From: Chlorobium sp. | GTDB lineage: Bacteria > Bacteroidota > Chlorobiia > Chlorobiales > Chlorobiaceae | Direction of reading: 5' to 3' | NCBI GenBank assembly: GCA_028277225.1 | Contig: JANQHB010000032.1 | Location: 83,501-147,500 of the forward strand | Length of the DNA: 64,000 nt | Notes under the pieces: model-generated | The model's database searches: none | The model's input: only the letters and a program-made list of their open reading frames with translations | What the model was told of the DNA's origin: nothing | Part shown: positions 36,020 through 45,547 of the stretch, piece by piece | How the letters are laid out: every line of letters starts with the position of its first letter | How positions within the stretch are numbered: the stretch's first letter is position 1 | Translations under genes and position numbers: made by a program

Positions 36020-36775
36020 GTTTTTTTCTCCTGATGAATAGTTAATCATTACTAACACCGAATCCCCCGCTTTATGAGTGTGGCCTTATCCACATATTCA
36101 GTAAGCCAGCTTTTCCTAATATTATGGGGGGATACTAGGTGGCTTTCTCATAAGAACAAATGTAATGAAAAAAAGAATAAAGTCAATAGTTGGACTTAAT
36201 AAATGTTTCATCACATTGCTGGTTGACTTAACCTGACTTGAGCGATCTGTAAATAAAAAAGCCCGCAGAAGTTGCGATAAGAGTATTATGACGGTTTAAT
36301 TGTAATGATTTCATACGGGACAATACAGCCCGATAGCTTATATGTTTCTTTTGTTAAGGGAGTGTTAAATCCTTATGGGTCATATTTCCCACCGCTTGCA
36401 GCGTAACGGTTGAAAAAAATGACTTCAAGATGCTAACATGCACTATTTCTTTTCAATGAAAATGCCGACGGCAATCATTTACTATTTATCAAGTAGCCTG
36501 GCAATCTTCCCGGGCACACAATACCCATTAGGAAAACCGGGTATAAAAACAAAAACACGTTTATGTGGTGATGTAATTCAGGAGAAATTTTTGTGGGTGT
36601 TTGTCAATTCCGGTCTTATGTCCGTTTGGATTGATTTCAGCAATAACGTAAACAGTTGCAATAGAGCTGAGAGCAACATGAAAAGAGTTACTGAAATATA
36701 ATGTCTGATGGAGTGGTAATGTGACCGATCTTTTCACTTGTTGGGGACATGCCCCGGAAAAAGACCATATATCAA
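36020..36775. other. Long non-coding region upstream of the tad operon
   Basis: This AT-rich stretch lies between flp (minus strand) and copy C of the repeat element. It presumably holds the tad promoter. An 87-codon frame at 36438-36701 lacks a ribosome binding site and protein-like composition, so I do not call it. Around 36061-36110 a degraded version of the intergenic hairpin motif (CCCCCGCTTTATGAG, GGCCTTAT) is visible, perhaps the remnant of a further pilin duplication. No regulator gene is present. Confidence 0.5.
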
Positions 36776-36986
36776 CCTGAATTGAGTGATTGTCGAGCAT
36801 GCCGCAGATGCAAGGAAGAAGGAATGCCGCTGTATCCCGACTTGTCGGGATTTCAACACATGCGGTTCTTTATCGGTTTTTTCTTGCACCCGACAGGTAA
36901 CGAATAACCATGCCTTTTGAACAATATAAAAGACTGTTTTTATAAGCTTACTCTTATTGAGCATTTGTTGAAACGCTCAGTTTAGG
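36776..36986 (-). mobile_element. MITE-like element, copy C (inverted, internally deleted)
   Basis: In minus orientation it begins CCTAAACTGAGCG (at 36986) and ends with CACTCAATTCAGG (at 36776). It has the TCCCGACAAGTCGGGA palindrome, but relative to copies A and B it lacks everything between the two palindrome positions, and it has no 31-bp cassette. Length is about 211 bp. Confidence 0.78.
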
Positions 36987-37066
36987 GTATTATGACTTAT
37001 GTGTCTTGCCAAGCCACCGTAAGATGTCTAATAAATACAATGCTAACCATAAAACCAAGAAGATTA

Positions 37067-37756
37067 ATGAAAAAAACTGCACTAGCGCTGATTGCTGCAG
37101 TTGTTATTGCTTTGCCGGCTCTTTCCTCAGCAGCAGAAGAGCCATATTTCGGGATTTCTGCGGGGTTAGGATCCGTTCATAACAGTGATGCAGAAACCGG
37201 AAATATCGAGTACAAAGATGCTATAGAATATAAGGAAGGATACGCTCTGGAGGCGGCACTGGGCCGTAAAGCTGGTGCGTACAGGGGGGAACTCGCAGTG
37301 GGATACTCAATCAGTGATGCTGACAAGCTGTTTGGAGACGATATGGACGATATTGAACACTTTGTCAATGAAACTCTGGATGACTGGGATCTGGACGATG
37401 AAATATCAAATGTAGACCTCAGTGTGACTGTTGTGTCTGTAATGGCTAACGGTTATACGGATTTTGAGCTTTATCGCTACTTGACAGCTTATCTGATGGG
37501 CGGTCTTGGTTATGCTTACGTAGATGCGGAGCTTTCATTCACTAACGAGACCGACGATCTGGACATGGAATACTCTGAAGATGGCAAGGGTGTTTTTGCC
37601 TGGCAGGTTGGTAGTGGTATCGGCCTGAAGCTTACAGATGGATTTGGCGTCGATCTCGGGTACCGTTATTTTGTGACTGATGATGCAGAGATATTAAATG
37701 CCAAAATAGAACACTCAAGCTCCAAGGTCATGCTTGGTATGCGTTTTATGTTCTGA
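37067..37756 (+). CDS. Outer-membrane beta-barrel protein (OmpA/opacity-like)
   Basis: The 229-residue protein has a clear signal peptide (MKKTALALIAAVVIALPALS, cut after SSA) and then alternating amphipathic strands rich in Gly and aromatic residues: EPYFGISAGLGSVHNSD, YALEAALGRKAGAYRGELAV, AYLMGGLGYAYVDAELSF, and a last strand SSKVMLGMRFMF ending in Phe, the BAM recognition signal. The long loop near residues 95-120 is very acidic (DDMDD, DDWDLDDE). I start at 37067 because the signal peptide begins there. Role unknown; perhaps an eight-stranded surface barrel. Confidence 0.88.
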   Translation: MKKTALALIAAVVIALPALSSAAEEPYFGISAGLGSVHNSDAETGNIEYKDAIEYKEGYALEAALGRKAGAYRGELAVGYSISDADKLFGDDMDDIEHFVNETLDDWDLDDEISNVDLSVTVVSVMANGYTDFELYRYLTAYLMGGLGYAYVDAELSFTNETDDLDMEYSEDGKGVFAWQVGSGIGLKLTDGFGVDLGYRYFVTDDAEILNAKIEHSSSKVMLGMRFMF

Positions 37757-37802
37757 TGGACGATACTATAGAAATGTCAGGTTAGATTCTTTTACAGACC
37801 AT

Positions 37803-38372
37803 ATGAATATGCATCTGACAAATATAACGCGCTCAATATTAGTAATATGCTTTTTGCTTTATGGCTGTTCAGGCACAAAAACGCTTACGATTAAACCACA
37901 GGTGCTCAATGGGCAGCATTTGGTCATTCAAGATAGTGTAGATGCCATATTTTCGCCAAAAAAAGTCCTTGTTACTGTTCGTGTCGGCTCACACACATAT
38001 TTATCTGAAGGCCGTCCCACATTTGTTGTTACTGTCGCAAACAGCAAGACTGAGCCATTTGAGTTCTCAACGGAAAGTATACAGGTATTCGTCGATGGTA
38101 AACCGCATAAGGTTCTTACATATGATGAATTGGTTGAAGATGTCAAAAGTCAGCAGCCGCTTGTTGACAACAACAGAACAGACCAATTTATAAGCGTACT
38201 TGACGCAACGGTGCTTCAGAAAAAAACAGTCTTTCCGAGATCATGGCATAGCGGGTACATTACTATTGAAAAAATCCCTGATCCAGGTGATCCTCATGAT
38301 ATAAAGGTGCTGATCAGCATTGCAGAAGAAGAGCACGAGTTTTTATTCAGGCATGTCAGGGAAAAAAGGTAA
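37803..38372 (+). CDS. Lipoprotein of unknown function
   Basis: The 189-residue protein has a lipoprotein signal, SILVICFLLYGCSG, with the lipidated Cys near residue 24. The mature part is predicted to be beta-rich, with FVVTVANSKTEPFEFSTESI near 80, suggesting an immunoglobulin-like fold. I start at the ATG at 37803 (another is two codons later); the longer frame from 37734 overlaps the upstream gene. It follows the barrel protein by 46 bp on the same strand and may be co-expressed with it. No family recognised. Confidence 0.75.
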   Translation: MNMHLTNITRSILVICFLLYGCSGTKTLTIKPQVLNGQHLVIQDSVDAIFSPKKVLVTVRVGSHTYLSEGRPTFVVTVANSKTEPFEFSTESIQVFVDGKPHKVLTYDELVEDVKSQQPLVDNNRTDQFISVLDATVLQKKTVFPRSWHSGYITIEKIPDPGDPHDIKVLISIAEEEHEFLFRHVREKR

Positions 38373-38399
38373 GCCATGTTGTACGATTGAATAATCAGG

Positions 38400-38621
38400 C
38401 CTAAACTGAGTGTTCCGACTTGTCGGGATGCTCCATAATAGTTGATTTTTTTAAAACAATCTGTTCTACTGTGTTTGTAGAGAGGTTATCCCTCACCTGT
38501 CAGGTAAGCATGAAAACTGATAAAGAGCCGCATTTATTGAACATCCCGACAAGTCGGGAAATGTCGGTCCCGTGAAATCAGACCAGATATTTCACAGGGC
38601 TCGACAATCGCTCAGTTTCAG
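38400..38621 (+). mobile_element. MITE-like element, copy D
   Basis: The element of about 222 bp begins CCTAAACTGAGTG and ends CGCTCAGTTTCAG. Where copy A reads GTTCC then A-rich bases then GCTCC, this copy has the palindromic half GACTTGTCGGGAT. A second full palindrome, TCCCGACAAGTCGGGA, and the 31-bp cassette lie near the right end. It sits between the lipoprotein gene and bshA. Confidence 0.8.
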
Positions 38622-38712
38622 TCAGGAATTCAGAGCTTGGTGGTTGAAAGGGCAGCTGCAGAGGATACGCTATAAGAAGTAAAAAGAGAAAGCGAAGAGC
38701 TTATTTTTCAAC

Positions 38713-39855
38713 ATGAAAATTGGAATATCCTGTCACCATACCTACGGCGGCAGCGGTGCTGTAGCGACCGAACTGGGCAAGGCTCTTGCCGATCGTGGGC
38801 ATATCGTACACTTCATCAACCGTTCGGCGCCTTTCCGGCTGGGAACGTTCTCGAAAAACATTTTTTACCACGAGGTAGAGGCGATGCACTACCCTGTGTT
38901 CGAGTGTCCGTTCTATTCGCTCGCTCTGGCGACCAAGATCGCGGAGGTGGCTACATTCGAGAAACTCGATGTCGTTCATGCCCACTACGCGATTCCGCAC
39001 GCGCTCAGTGCCATGCTTGCCCGGCAGATGCTCGAAGACTCGTGTTCTGACGCAAAATGTTTCAGGCTGGCGACAACCCTGCATGGTACCGACATAACCG
39101 TTGTCGGGGCTGACAGCAGCATGCATGGGGCCGTCAGGCTTGCGATCAACAAGTCGGACGGTGTGACGGCTGTATCGGAGTTTCTCCGCAGCGAAACGGT
39201 AAAGCTGTTCGAACCCAGGCGGGATGTCGAGGTGATCGCGAATTTTGTGGATACGGATCTTTTTCGCCGGCAGCCCGATACGGTGCATCTTCGAGAGCAG
39301 CTTGATCTGAAAGGCAGGAAAGTCTGTATACACATCTCCAATTTCAGGCCCGTCAAACGCATCCTTGATGTGTTGAAAACATTCCGTTCGATCGAGCAGT
39401 CTGTTCCAGCCACACTGCTCTTTGTCGGTGACGGGCCGGAACGAAGTGAAGCAGAGAACTGGGCCAGGGAACACGGTATCGACGAACGGGTCCGGTTTCT
39501 CGGCAAGATCAGCGACATTGTTCCTTTGTTGTCGGTTGCCGACCTGATGCTGATGCCAAGCAGCGGCGAGTCGTTCGGTCTTGCCGCCCTCGAGGCCATG
39601 GCCTGCGGGGTGCCGGTTATCGTGACCGACATGGGAGGGTTTCCGGAGTTCATCGTGAACGGAACGCACGGTTTTCTTGTCGGGCTTGGCGATGTGGAAG
39701 CGATGGCGGAGAAGTCAGTTGCACTGTTGACCGACGAGAGGTTGTGGGAGGAGTTTTCCAGTAACTGTGTTGAACAGGCCCGAAAATACCATGTTACCGC
39801 CATGGTCGAACAATATGAGGCGTTTTATATGAGTTTGTTGAATGGTGAATCGTGA
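38713..39855 (+). CDS. bshA: N-acetyl-alpha-D-glucosaminyl L-malate synthase (BshA-like, GT4)
   Basis: The 380-residue GT4 glycosyltransferase closely follows the BshA pattern: KIGISCHHTYGGSGAVATEL at the N-terminus, HVFIN-type strand, then LDVVHAHYAIPHALSAMLAR near 93, and the nucleotide-sugar motif PSSGESFGLAALEAMACGVP near 280. BshA joins UDP-GlcNAc to L-malate as the first step of bacillithiol synthesis. Green sulfur bacteria are known to make N-methyl-bacillithiol, which fits. Neither bshB nor bshC is next to it. Heptad words start within its last codons and continue after the stop (39841-39885). Confidence 0.88.
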   Translation: MKIGISCHHTYGGSGAVATELGKALADRGHIVHFINRSAPFRLGTFSKNIFYHEVEAMHYPVFECPFYSLALATKIAEVATFEKLDVVHAHYAIPHALSAMLARQMLEDSCSDAKCFRLATTLHGTDITVVGADSSMHGAVRLAINKSDGVTAVSEFLRSETVKLFEPRRDVEVIANFVDTDLFRRQPDTVHLREQLDLKGRKVCIHISNFRPVKRILDVLKTFRSIEQSVPATLLFVGDGPERSEAENWAREHGIDERVRFLGKISDIVPLLSVADLMLMPSSGESFGLAALEAMACGVPVIVTDMGGFPEFIVNGTHGFLVGLGDVEAMAEKSVALLTDERLWEEFSSNCVEQARKYHVTAMVEQYEAFYMSLLNGES

Positions 39856-39962
39856 TTGGGGAGGAAGGTAGGAGCAGAAAATCAAGAGAAAAGAAGGGAG
39901 ACCGGAAACCGTAGACGGGTTTTATTATGGCAATACTCTACTGAAAAGGGTTGTTGAGTTAT

Positions 39963-41489
39963 CTATAAATAGAATCTGTATATGAAATACTGTTCATCTT
40001 GTCTTATGGTTTTGGAAGTCTCATAAATTTTTTTGATTGTGAACCCGGATTTTTCCGGTCTTAAAAGAGGGTAATCAAGTATAAATAAGCCTGATTGTCC
40101 TGTTGAGGCAATTTTTCGAGTTGTTTCATATAAAGAAAGCTCATCAGTGGGATATATTAGTTGTTTGTCCCACCTTGTAAATGTTTCAAATCTCCTTGAA
40201 TTAAGGTAATAAATTTCTTTATTTGTTAAGTAGCCTGCAACTGACTTTGAGTGGTGAGAAAAAGCGATGATTAATAATCCCTCAAGCTTTTGTGAGATGA
40301 TATATTGGGCGGCTTCTTTGCTTCCGGAAAATGGATGTTTATAATCAAGAAAAGCTGCTTCGACTCCACTCAATAAATGGATGATCAGAAAAATGTTAAA
40401 CGTGCGCCGAACGAAATGTGTGGATTTTATTTCGAGGCGTTTTGGTAGTGTGCTATATGGTCTTGCCTTTGAGTGCCTCGCGATCCACAATGCTATAATT
40501 AAAGATATAAATAAAAAACCATGATGTCGTATAAATCCTCCATACTTTATATAAAAAAAAACGCAAGTGCCGAGAAAAGCTGATGAAAAAAAACAAAATG
40601 CCGCAGGGCGACACAAAAGTGGTCGTAAATTTAAAAAAAGAAATAATAAAATAAAGCCTAAAGAAAATAGTATGACATAGCCAGAGCTATTGTAAATTAA
40701 TCTGGAGTTCCAGAAGTCTTGCTGAAAATTAGGGACAGGTAAATAGGCGCCTAATATTGCATCAATAACAACTGCGATGCGTTGGATGTCAAGATTAAAG
40801 TGCCATTTTGTAACAAAACCATGATCAATTGGTGGAATTATTTGGATTATCGAAGAGATGATTCCGAAAAATATTATAATATAAGACAAAGCAGTTCTTC
40901 GCTTTAAATCGGTATCAATATTTGGTGTGTTAAAGAGATGAGAATCTACAAACAAAGCAGAGGAAAGACTTATTGCGATAATAAGTCCGAAGATACTGGT
41001 GTGGCATAACAGAAATATACAGATTGCGATTGATATCTGCTGTTTATTTCGAAAGGGATATAGTGTGCAGATTATAAATGCTATAAGAATTCCAAGTGCA
41101 TAGTTCCTTGATATTTGTGAATACTCGTAGATAAAAAAATAGCCAAAAGGAATTAATGATTTTTGAGATTTTGTGAATGGTGAATACGTTACTAAAAAAT
41201 AAACAGAAAAAGTCGCTATCAATACATGTATGAATTGCATGATTTCTGGAGATTTGAATAAGCGACTGATTGGGTACAACAAGATATGCCATAATCCTGG
41301 GTGTGCTTCATATTTTAGATTGGCGAAGAGTTCGATAATTGACGGGCTATCCCTTGCAAGCAGCCAAGTCTGCAGTTCATCTCTCCACATCTCATGGTTT
41401 TGGATGAGCCACATGCTGATAACCATGAAAATCAATGTGATTGATAAGGCAAAAAGCTGATTGCTTTTTGTCGTTTGGTCTCTTAGCAT
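39963..41489 (-). CDS. GT-C-like polytopic membrane protein, copy 1
   Basis: The 508-residue protein has 10 or more hydrophobic segments. The first extracytoplasmic loop carries NHEMWRDELQTWLLARDSPS near residue 30, an acidic Asp-Glu pair placed as in lipid-phosphate-sugar-using GT-C glycosyltransferases, and AHPGLWHILLYPISRLFKSP near 63. It probably adds a sugar from a polyprenyl phosphate donor in the periplasm; donor and acceptor are unknown. Sequence is more AT-rich than the neighbours and rich in Ile, Phe and Ser codons, hinting at transfer. It is a tandem paralogue of 41618-43153, with high identity over most of its length. Confidence 0.78.
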   Translation of the reverse strand: MLRDQTTKSNQLFALSITLIFMVISMWLIQNHEMWRDELQTWLLARDSPSIIELFANLKYEAHPGLWHILLYPISRLFKSPEIMQFIHVLIATFSVYFLVTYSPFTKSQKSLIPFGYFFIYEYSQISRNYALGILIAFIICTLYPFRNKQQISIAICIFLLCHTSIFGLIIAISLSSALFVDSHLFNTPNIDTDLKRRTALSYIIIFFGIISSIIQIIPPIDHGFVTKWHFNLDIQRIAVVIDAILGAYLPVPNFQQDFWNSRLIYNSSGYVILFSLGFILLFLFLNLRPLLCRPAAFCFFSSAFLGTCVFFYIKYGGFIRHHGFLFISLIIALWIARHSKARPYSTLPKRLEIKSTHFVRRTFNIFLIIHLLSGVEAAFLDYKHPFSGSKEAAQYIISQKLEGLLIIAFSHHSKSVAGYLTNKEIYYLNSRRFETFTRWDKQLIYPTDELSLYETTRKIASTGQSGLFILDYPLLRPEKSGFTIKKIYETSKTIRQDEQYFIYRFYL

Positions 41490-41617
41490 AAAACTCTGTT
41501 CAGGAATTACGAGAGTGACTTCTCGAAAATATTAAAACTCTCTGAAACCAAGTTATAGAAGCTGTTGCGGCAATTTCCGGGATCAAAAGGTGTAATGCGC
41601 CGATTTCAATTAAATAA

Positions 41618-43153
41618 TTAATTACTTTTCAATGTGAACCTGTATATGAAAAATTGCTCATCTTGTCTTATGGATTTAGAGGTTGTAAGAATTTTGTTAA
41701 TCGTGAATCCAGATGTTTTCGGATTCAAAAGAGGATAATCAAGTATGAATAAACCTGATTGACCAGCTGACGTGATTCGTTTTGTTGCTTCATAAAGGGA
41801 AAGCTCGTCAGTAGGATATATTCTTTTGTTATCCCACACGGTGAATGTTCCGAATCTCCTCGATCTCAAATAATAGATTTCTTTATCTGGTAAATAACCA
41901 ATAACTGATGCTGCGTGCTCAGCGCGAGCAATCATCAACAACCCGTCAAGTTTCTCTGAAACAATATGCTGAGCGGCTTGTTGAGCCCCTGAAAATGGGT
42001 TTTTATAATCAAGAAAAATAGCTTGAAATCCGCTAAATAAATGAATTATCAGGAAAACGGTAAATGTGCGCCGAACAAAGAGTATTGTTTTTAACTCAAG
42101 ACGTTCTGGTAGCGAATGATAAGGGCGTGCATTGGAATGTCTTGCAATCCACATCGCTATAATATAAGACAAAAATAAATAGCCATAATGGCGCATAAAA
42201 CCCGGATACTTTACATAAAAGAAAGTGCAAGGGCCAAGAAAGGCTGATAAAAAAAAATAAAGCGCAGCAGGGCGACACATAAGTGATCTTAAGCTTAATA
42301 AAAGAAATATTAAAATAAAGCCCAGTGTAAAGAGAATGTCATACGCAGATGCATGGTAAATTAGTTTGCTGTTCCAGAAGTTTAACTGTAGTGTAGGTAT
42401 TGGCAAAAAAGCGCTGATTATAGATCTGATTACAAAGCCAATGCGTTTGATGTCAAAATGGAAATACCATTCTGTGTGAAAATTATGATCATTAGGTGGG
42501 GTTAGATGAATTAAAGAAGAGATAATGCCAAGAGACATTATTGCGAAAGAAAATCCAATTTTTTGTTTTGATTTCGTTTCCATCGAGGATGTGTCATTGA
42601 AAAGAATATCTACAAACAAAGCGATGGATAGACTGATTGCAACAAAAAGCCCGAAGACACTAGTGTGACATAAAAGAAATATACAAATGGCGATAGATAT
42701 ATGCCTTTTGTATCGGTGTGGATATAGAGCGCAGATTATAAATGCCAGAAGTACTCCTGGTGCATAGTTCCTTGATATTTGTGAGTACTCATAGAAAAAG
42801 AAATAACCAAAAGGTATTAATGATTTTTGAAGCTTCGTGAATGGTGAATACGCTACTAATACATAGACAGAAAGAGTCGCTATAAGAACATGCAGAAACT
42901 GCATGCTTTCGGGTGATTTGAATAAACGGCTGAGAGGGTAAAGCAAGATATGCCATAACCCTGGATGTGCTTCATATTTAAGATTGGTGAACAGTTCAAT
43001 GATTGAAGGGCTGTCCCTTGCAAGCAGCCATGCCTGCAGTTCATCCCTCCACATCTCATGGTATTGAACAAGCCATATGCTTGTGGCCGCAAAAATTAAT
43101 GTGATCGATAAAGCGAAAAGCTGATTACTTTTTGCCGTCTGGTTTTGAGGCAT
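41618..43153 (-). CDS. GT-C-like polytopic membrane protein, copy 2
   Basis: The 511-residue paralogue of the preceding gene has the same loop motif (YHEMWRDELQAWLLARDSPS) and the same membrane topology, plus SGFTINKI near the C-terminus in a soluble periplasmic domain. The two copies differ mainly in the central loops. The upstream leader of about 40 bases (a TTACGAGAGTG stretch with a small hairpin) is also duplicated, so both copies were copied with their control region. Function as for copy 1, with possibly different acceptor specificity. Confidence 0.78.
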   Translation of the reverse strand: MPQNQTAKSNQLFALSITLIFAATSIWLVQYHEMWRDELQAWLLARDSPSIIELFTNLKYEAHPGLWHILLYPLSRLFKSPESMQFLHVLIATLSVYVLVAYSPFTKLQKSLIPFGYFFFYEYSQISRNYAPGVLLAFIICALYPHRYKRHISIAICIFLLCHTSVFGLFVAISLSIALFVDILFNDTSSMETKSKQKIGFSFAIMSLGIISSLIHLTPPNDHNFHTEWYFHFDIKRIGFVIRSIISAFLPIPTLQLNFWNSKLIYHASAYDILFTLGFILIFLLLSLRSLMCRPAALYFFLSAFLGPCTFFYVKYPGFMRHYGYLFLSYIIAMWIARHSNARPYHSLPERLELKTILFVRRTFTVFLIIHLFSGFQAIFLDYKNPFSGAQQAAQHIVSEKLDGLLMIARAEHAASVIGYLPDKEIYYLRSRRFGTFTVWDNKRIYPTDELSLYEATKRITSAGQSGLFILDYPLLNPKTSGFTINKILTTSKSIRQDEQFFIYRFTLKSN

Positions 43154-43601
43154 AAGGCACTACTCAGGAGTTACGAGAGTGGATTCTCGATAATACAGTT
43201 AACCTTTTGAGGAACATGCAAAGCCATATGTAGAGAAAAAATCGTAAAAAAAGACCGTTATTACGACAATATTTGCGCGTGCGACTTCTGGCTATCAGAT
43301 GACAATATAAAATAAACAGTTGCATATCTTACAGCGATATCTCCCTGTTTCCGGATGTCAGAGGCGTTCATTGTCAGGTGATTCACTGGAAAGCCTATTT
43401 GCAATAGACACATTGTTCATTCGGTTAAGGACTTAATTTGCATATCTCTCAAGTCAGGTGTATTTTATTGCATTAAAACAATATGCAGTATATATTGATT
43501 GAGCTTAAAGATCATCTCGCCTCTACATCTCTCGAAGAAGGTTCGCCTAGGGTAATTGAATTAGAGGATATACACTTACACATAAGCAATACCTGTCTTG
43601 T
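43154..43601. other. Intergenic divergent region upstream of the sulfotransferase cluster
   Basis: This AT-rich gap separates the minus-strand GT-C pair from the plus-strand cluster and should hold promoters for both. The first 50 bases match the leader of the other GT-C copy, including the small hairpin CGAGA and TCTCG. Nothing else is recognised; no RNA gene is seen. Confidence 0.5.
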
Positions 43602-44930
43602 ATGAGTAAACTTGAAGACTTTGTTTCAAAAGATGTTCCGTTATGGTGCGGAGTGCTGATTGTAATTGTTGTCCTTGAGTTCCTGCTTTTTACTGGATTG
43701 TGGGGGCTACGTCTTCTGAAAAATGTTCACAGAATCGACAAGTCTAACGATCTTGTTTGTAAAGAGCAGCGTTTTCCCGGCGAGTCAGGATTCGCCTATG
43801 CATATGCCCCGGGGGCACGGAAAAATTCCCCATACCTGCTATTGAATCGCTATGACGGCGATCGCAAACAATCCGTTTCTGAACTGATCGATCTCAACAC
43901 ACAGGAAAAAATCCATACTTGGGCAATGGATGTGAATCCGGTGTGGGATACGGTTGACTATAAATCTAAGTTCACAGACCTCAAAAGGGATGCCCCGACT
44001 GACCGTTTCAGGAATATACATACACTTCTTTTTAAGGATGGCTCAGTAGTATTCACTCCAATTTCTAATAGCCTGTTGCTAAAATTTAATAAGGCCGGAA
44101 AACTAGTGTGGGTCTCCGAACATCATTTCCATCATACGACTGAACTTGACCATGAAGGCAACATCTGGGCTCCATCAACTATTGTGCCTTCTTCGATGGA
44201 CAACGGAAATGATTACAAGGCCACGTTTAAATCAAACATTAATTTTGCAGACGACGCTTTGACAAAGCTTTCTCCGGAAGGCAATATCCGGTATTTAAAA
44301 TCGGTCGCGCATCTTCTCGTTGAAAACGGTCTTGGACACCTCATCTATGGACGAGGCACCAATTTTCGAGACCCTATACATTTGAACGATATCCAGCCGG
44401 CGCTGAAGGACGGCGAGTACTGGAAAAAGGGGGACCTCTTCATCAGTATGCGCAATCAATCTATGGTGCTTCTGTATAGACCCTTCACTAACAAAATTCT
44501 TTGGTACTCATTAGGACCCTGGATTCACCAGCATGATGTCGATATTATCAGCGACCATGAAATTGGAGTGTTTAACAACAATGCCATTACAAAAGGTAAA
44601 TTCATGGAAGTTGATGCCTTCGAAGTTGACGGCTTCAACCAATATCTTGTTTATAACTTCGTAACAAAAAAGTTTTCAACTCCATTCGATAAAGGTTTTG
44701 AAAAGCTAGAAATACGAACTACAACTCAAGGCTTGGGGGAGCTGTATTCTCACAACAAGCTCTTTGTAGAAGAGACAAATTATGGGCGTCTCATAGTTTT
44801 CGATAAAAAAGGGGAAGTTGAATGGCAGTATATCAACCGGGCAAAGGACGGAAAGGTGTATCTTCTCAATTGGTCACGGCTCGTGCCGAGAAATGTTGGA
44901 GATGAGGTTCGTAAACTTGTAAATAAATGA
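43602..44930 (+). CDS. Membrane-anchored arylsulfotransferase (ASST)-like protein
   Basis: The 442-residue protein has one N-terminal membrane helix (LWCGVLIVIVVLEFLLFTGL, about 14-34) and a long extracytoplasmic domain with repeated blade-like motifs. EHHFHHTTELDHEGNIWAPS near residue 167 and RDPIHLNDIQPALKDG near 262 match the arylsulfotransferase family beta-propeller, where His residues form the sulfate-transfer site. PAPS-independent ASSTs transfer sulfate between phenolic esters. This one has probably another acceptor. It is followed at 7 bp by a small membrane protein and soon by a PAPS-type sulfotransferase, so a role in sulfating a surface compound is plausible but not shown. Confidence 0.75.
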   Translation: MSKLEDFVSKDVPLWCGVLIVIVVLEFLLFTGLWGLRLLKNVHRIDKSNDLVCKEQRFPGESGFAYAYAPGARKNSPYLLLNRYDGDRKQSVSELIDLNTQEKIHTWAMDVNPVWDTVDYKSKFTDLKRDAPTDRFRNIHTLLFKDGSVVFTPISNSLLLKFNKAGKLVWVSEHHFHHTTELDHEGNIWAPSTIVPSSMDNGNDYKATFKSNINFADDALTKLSPEGNIRYLKSVAHLLVENGLGHLIYGRGTNFRDPIHLNDIQPALKDGEYWKKGDLFISMRNQSMVLLYRPFTNKILWYSLGPWIHQHDVDIISDHEIGVFNNNAITKGKFMEVDAFEVDGFNQYLVYNFVTKKFSTPFDKGFEKLEIRTTTQGLGELYSHNKLFVEETNYGRLIVFDKKGEVEWQYINRAKDGKVYLLNWSRLVPRNVGDEVRKLVNK

Positions 44931-44937
44931 TTCTGCC

Positions 44938-45177
44938 ATGATTGATATTTTTTTGACTGGAAACGTTTCGATCTTATCGGTCTTTTTTGCCTACATCGGT
45001 CCGGGGCTTGGTGCCGGGGCCATTGCTGCAGCAGTGGGCCTTATCACCTCTTTTTTTCTAGCTCTCTTTGCCATACTTTTTTATCCGATCAAGCGACTTA
45101 TCAAAAAGTTCAGAAAGACCCCGTCTCAGGCCACGGCAAGTGCAGACGCTCTGGTAGATGATGACGGTAACGCTTAG
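44938..45177 (+). CDS. Small two-helix membrane protein
   Basis: The 79-residue protein has one long hydrophobic region (about 12-52) with the motif FFAYIGPGLGAGAIAAAVGL, followed by a basic stretch (KRLIKKFRK) and a polar acidic tail. Similar small proteins with YIGPG motifs occur near phosphodiesterase or sulfotransferase genes in glycan clusters, from memory. It starts 7 bp after the ASST-like gene and overlaps the next frame by 20 bases. It may be a scaffold or membrane partner of the sulfotransferase enzymes; role unknown. Confidence 0.7.
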   Translation: MIDIFLTGNVSILSVFFAYIGPGLGAGAIAAAVGLITSFFLALFAILFYPIKRLIKKFRKTPSQATASADALVDDDGNA

Positions 45178-45547
45178 CATCGGGGTGCTGGTAGCATGTG
45201 AACTGTTCTTTCGCCTGCCTTTTGCAAAGGAACTGCAGTTGTTGAAAAAGCATGCCGGTTCTCCGCTTAGGGTGTTTCGTTCAAAGTGTTCGTCAGATGA
45301 GCGCAAAGAGCGGTTACTTCTTACCTATTCCCTCTTGATCGGATGTTCTTCTGCGCGACTTTTGTGTTATCTGCTCGTACTGATTGTCCCAATACTTGCC
45401 GCAGGATATCTGGAGTACGAAACGTTGTCTGCTGCCATTCAGAAAATCTCATCTGTCACATTCCTGCTTTTTTCAATTGCCCTTGTTGCGGGTTATTCCG
45501 TGGTGCGCAGAATTGTTTCTAATGGAAAGCTATTCAAGGCTCGATAA
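45158..45547 (+). CDS. Small membrane protein of unknown function
   Basis: The 129-residue protein has an N-terminal hydrophobic stretch, a soluble basic middle (FAKELQLLKKHAG, then RSKCSSDERKERLL) and two or three further helices (LLIGCSSARLLCYLLVLIVP and VTFLLFSIALVAGYSVV). It overlaps both neighbours (20 and 26 bases), which suggests translational coupling within the sulfotransferase cluster. No family recognised. Confidence 0.65.
   Translation: MMTVTLSIGVLVACELFFRLPFAKELQLLKKHAGSPLRVFRSKCSSDERKERLLLTYSLLIGCSSARLLCYLLVLIVPILAAGYLEYETLSAAIQKISSVTFLLFSIALVAGYSVVRRIVSNGKLFKAR

Noticed and set aside
36438..36701. 87-codon frame upstream of the tad operon
   Set aside because: No ribosome binding site, no recognisable protein features; it lies in an AT-rich presumptive promoter region.
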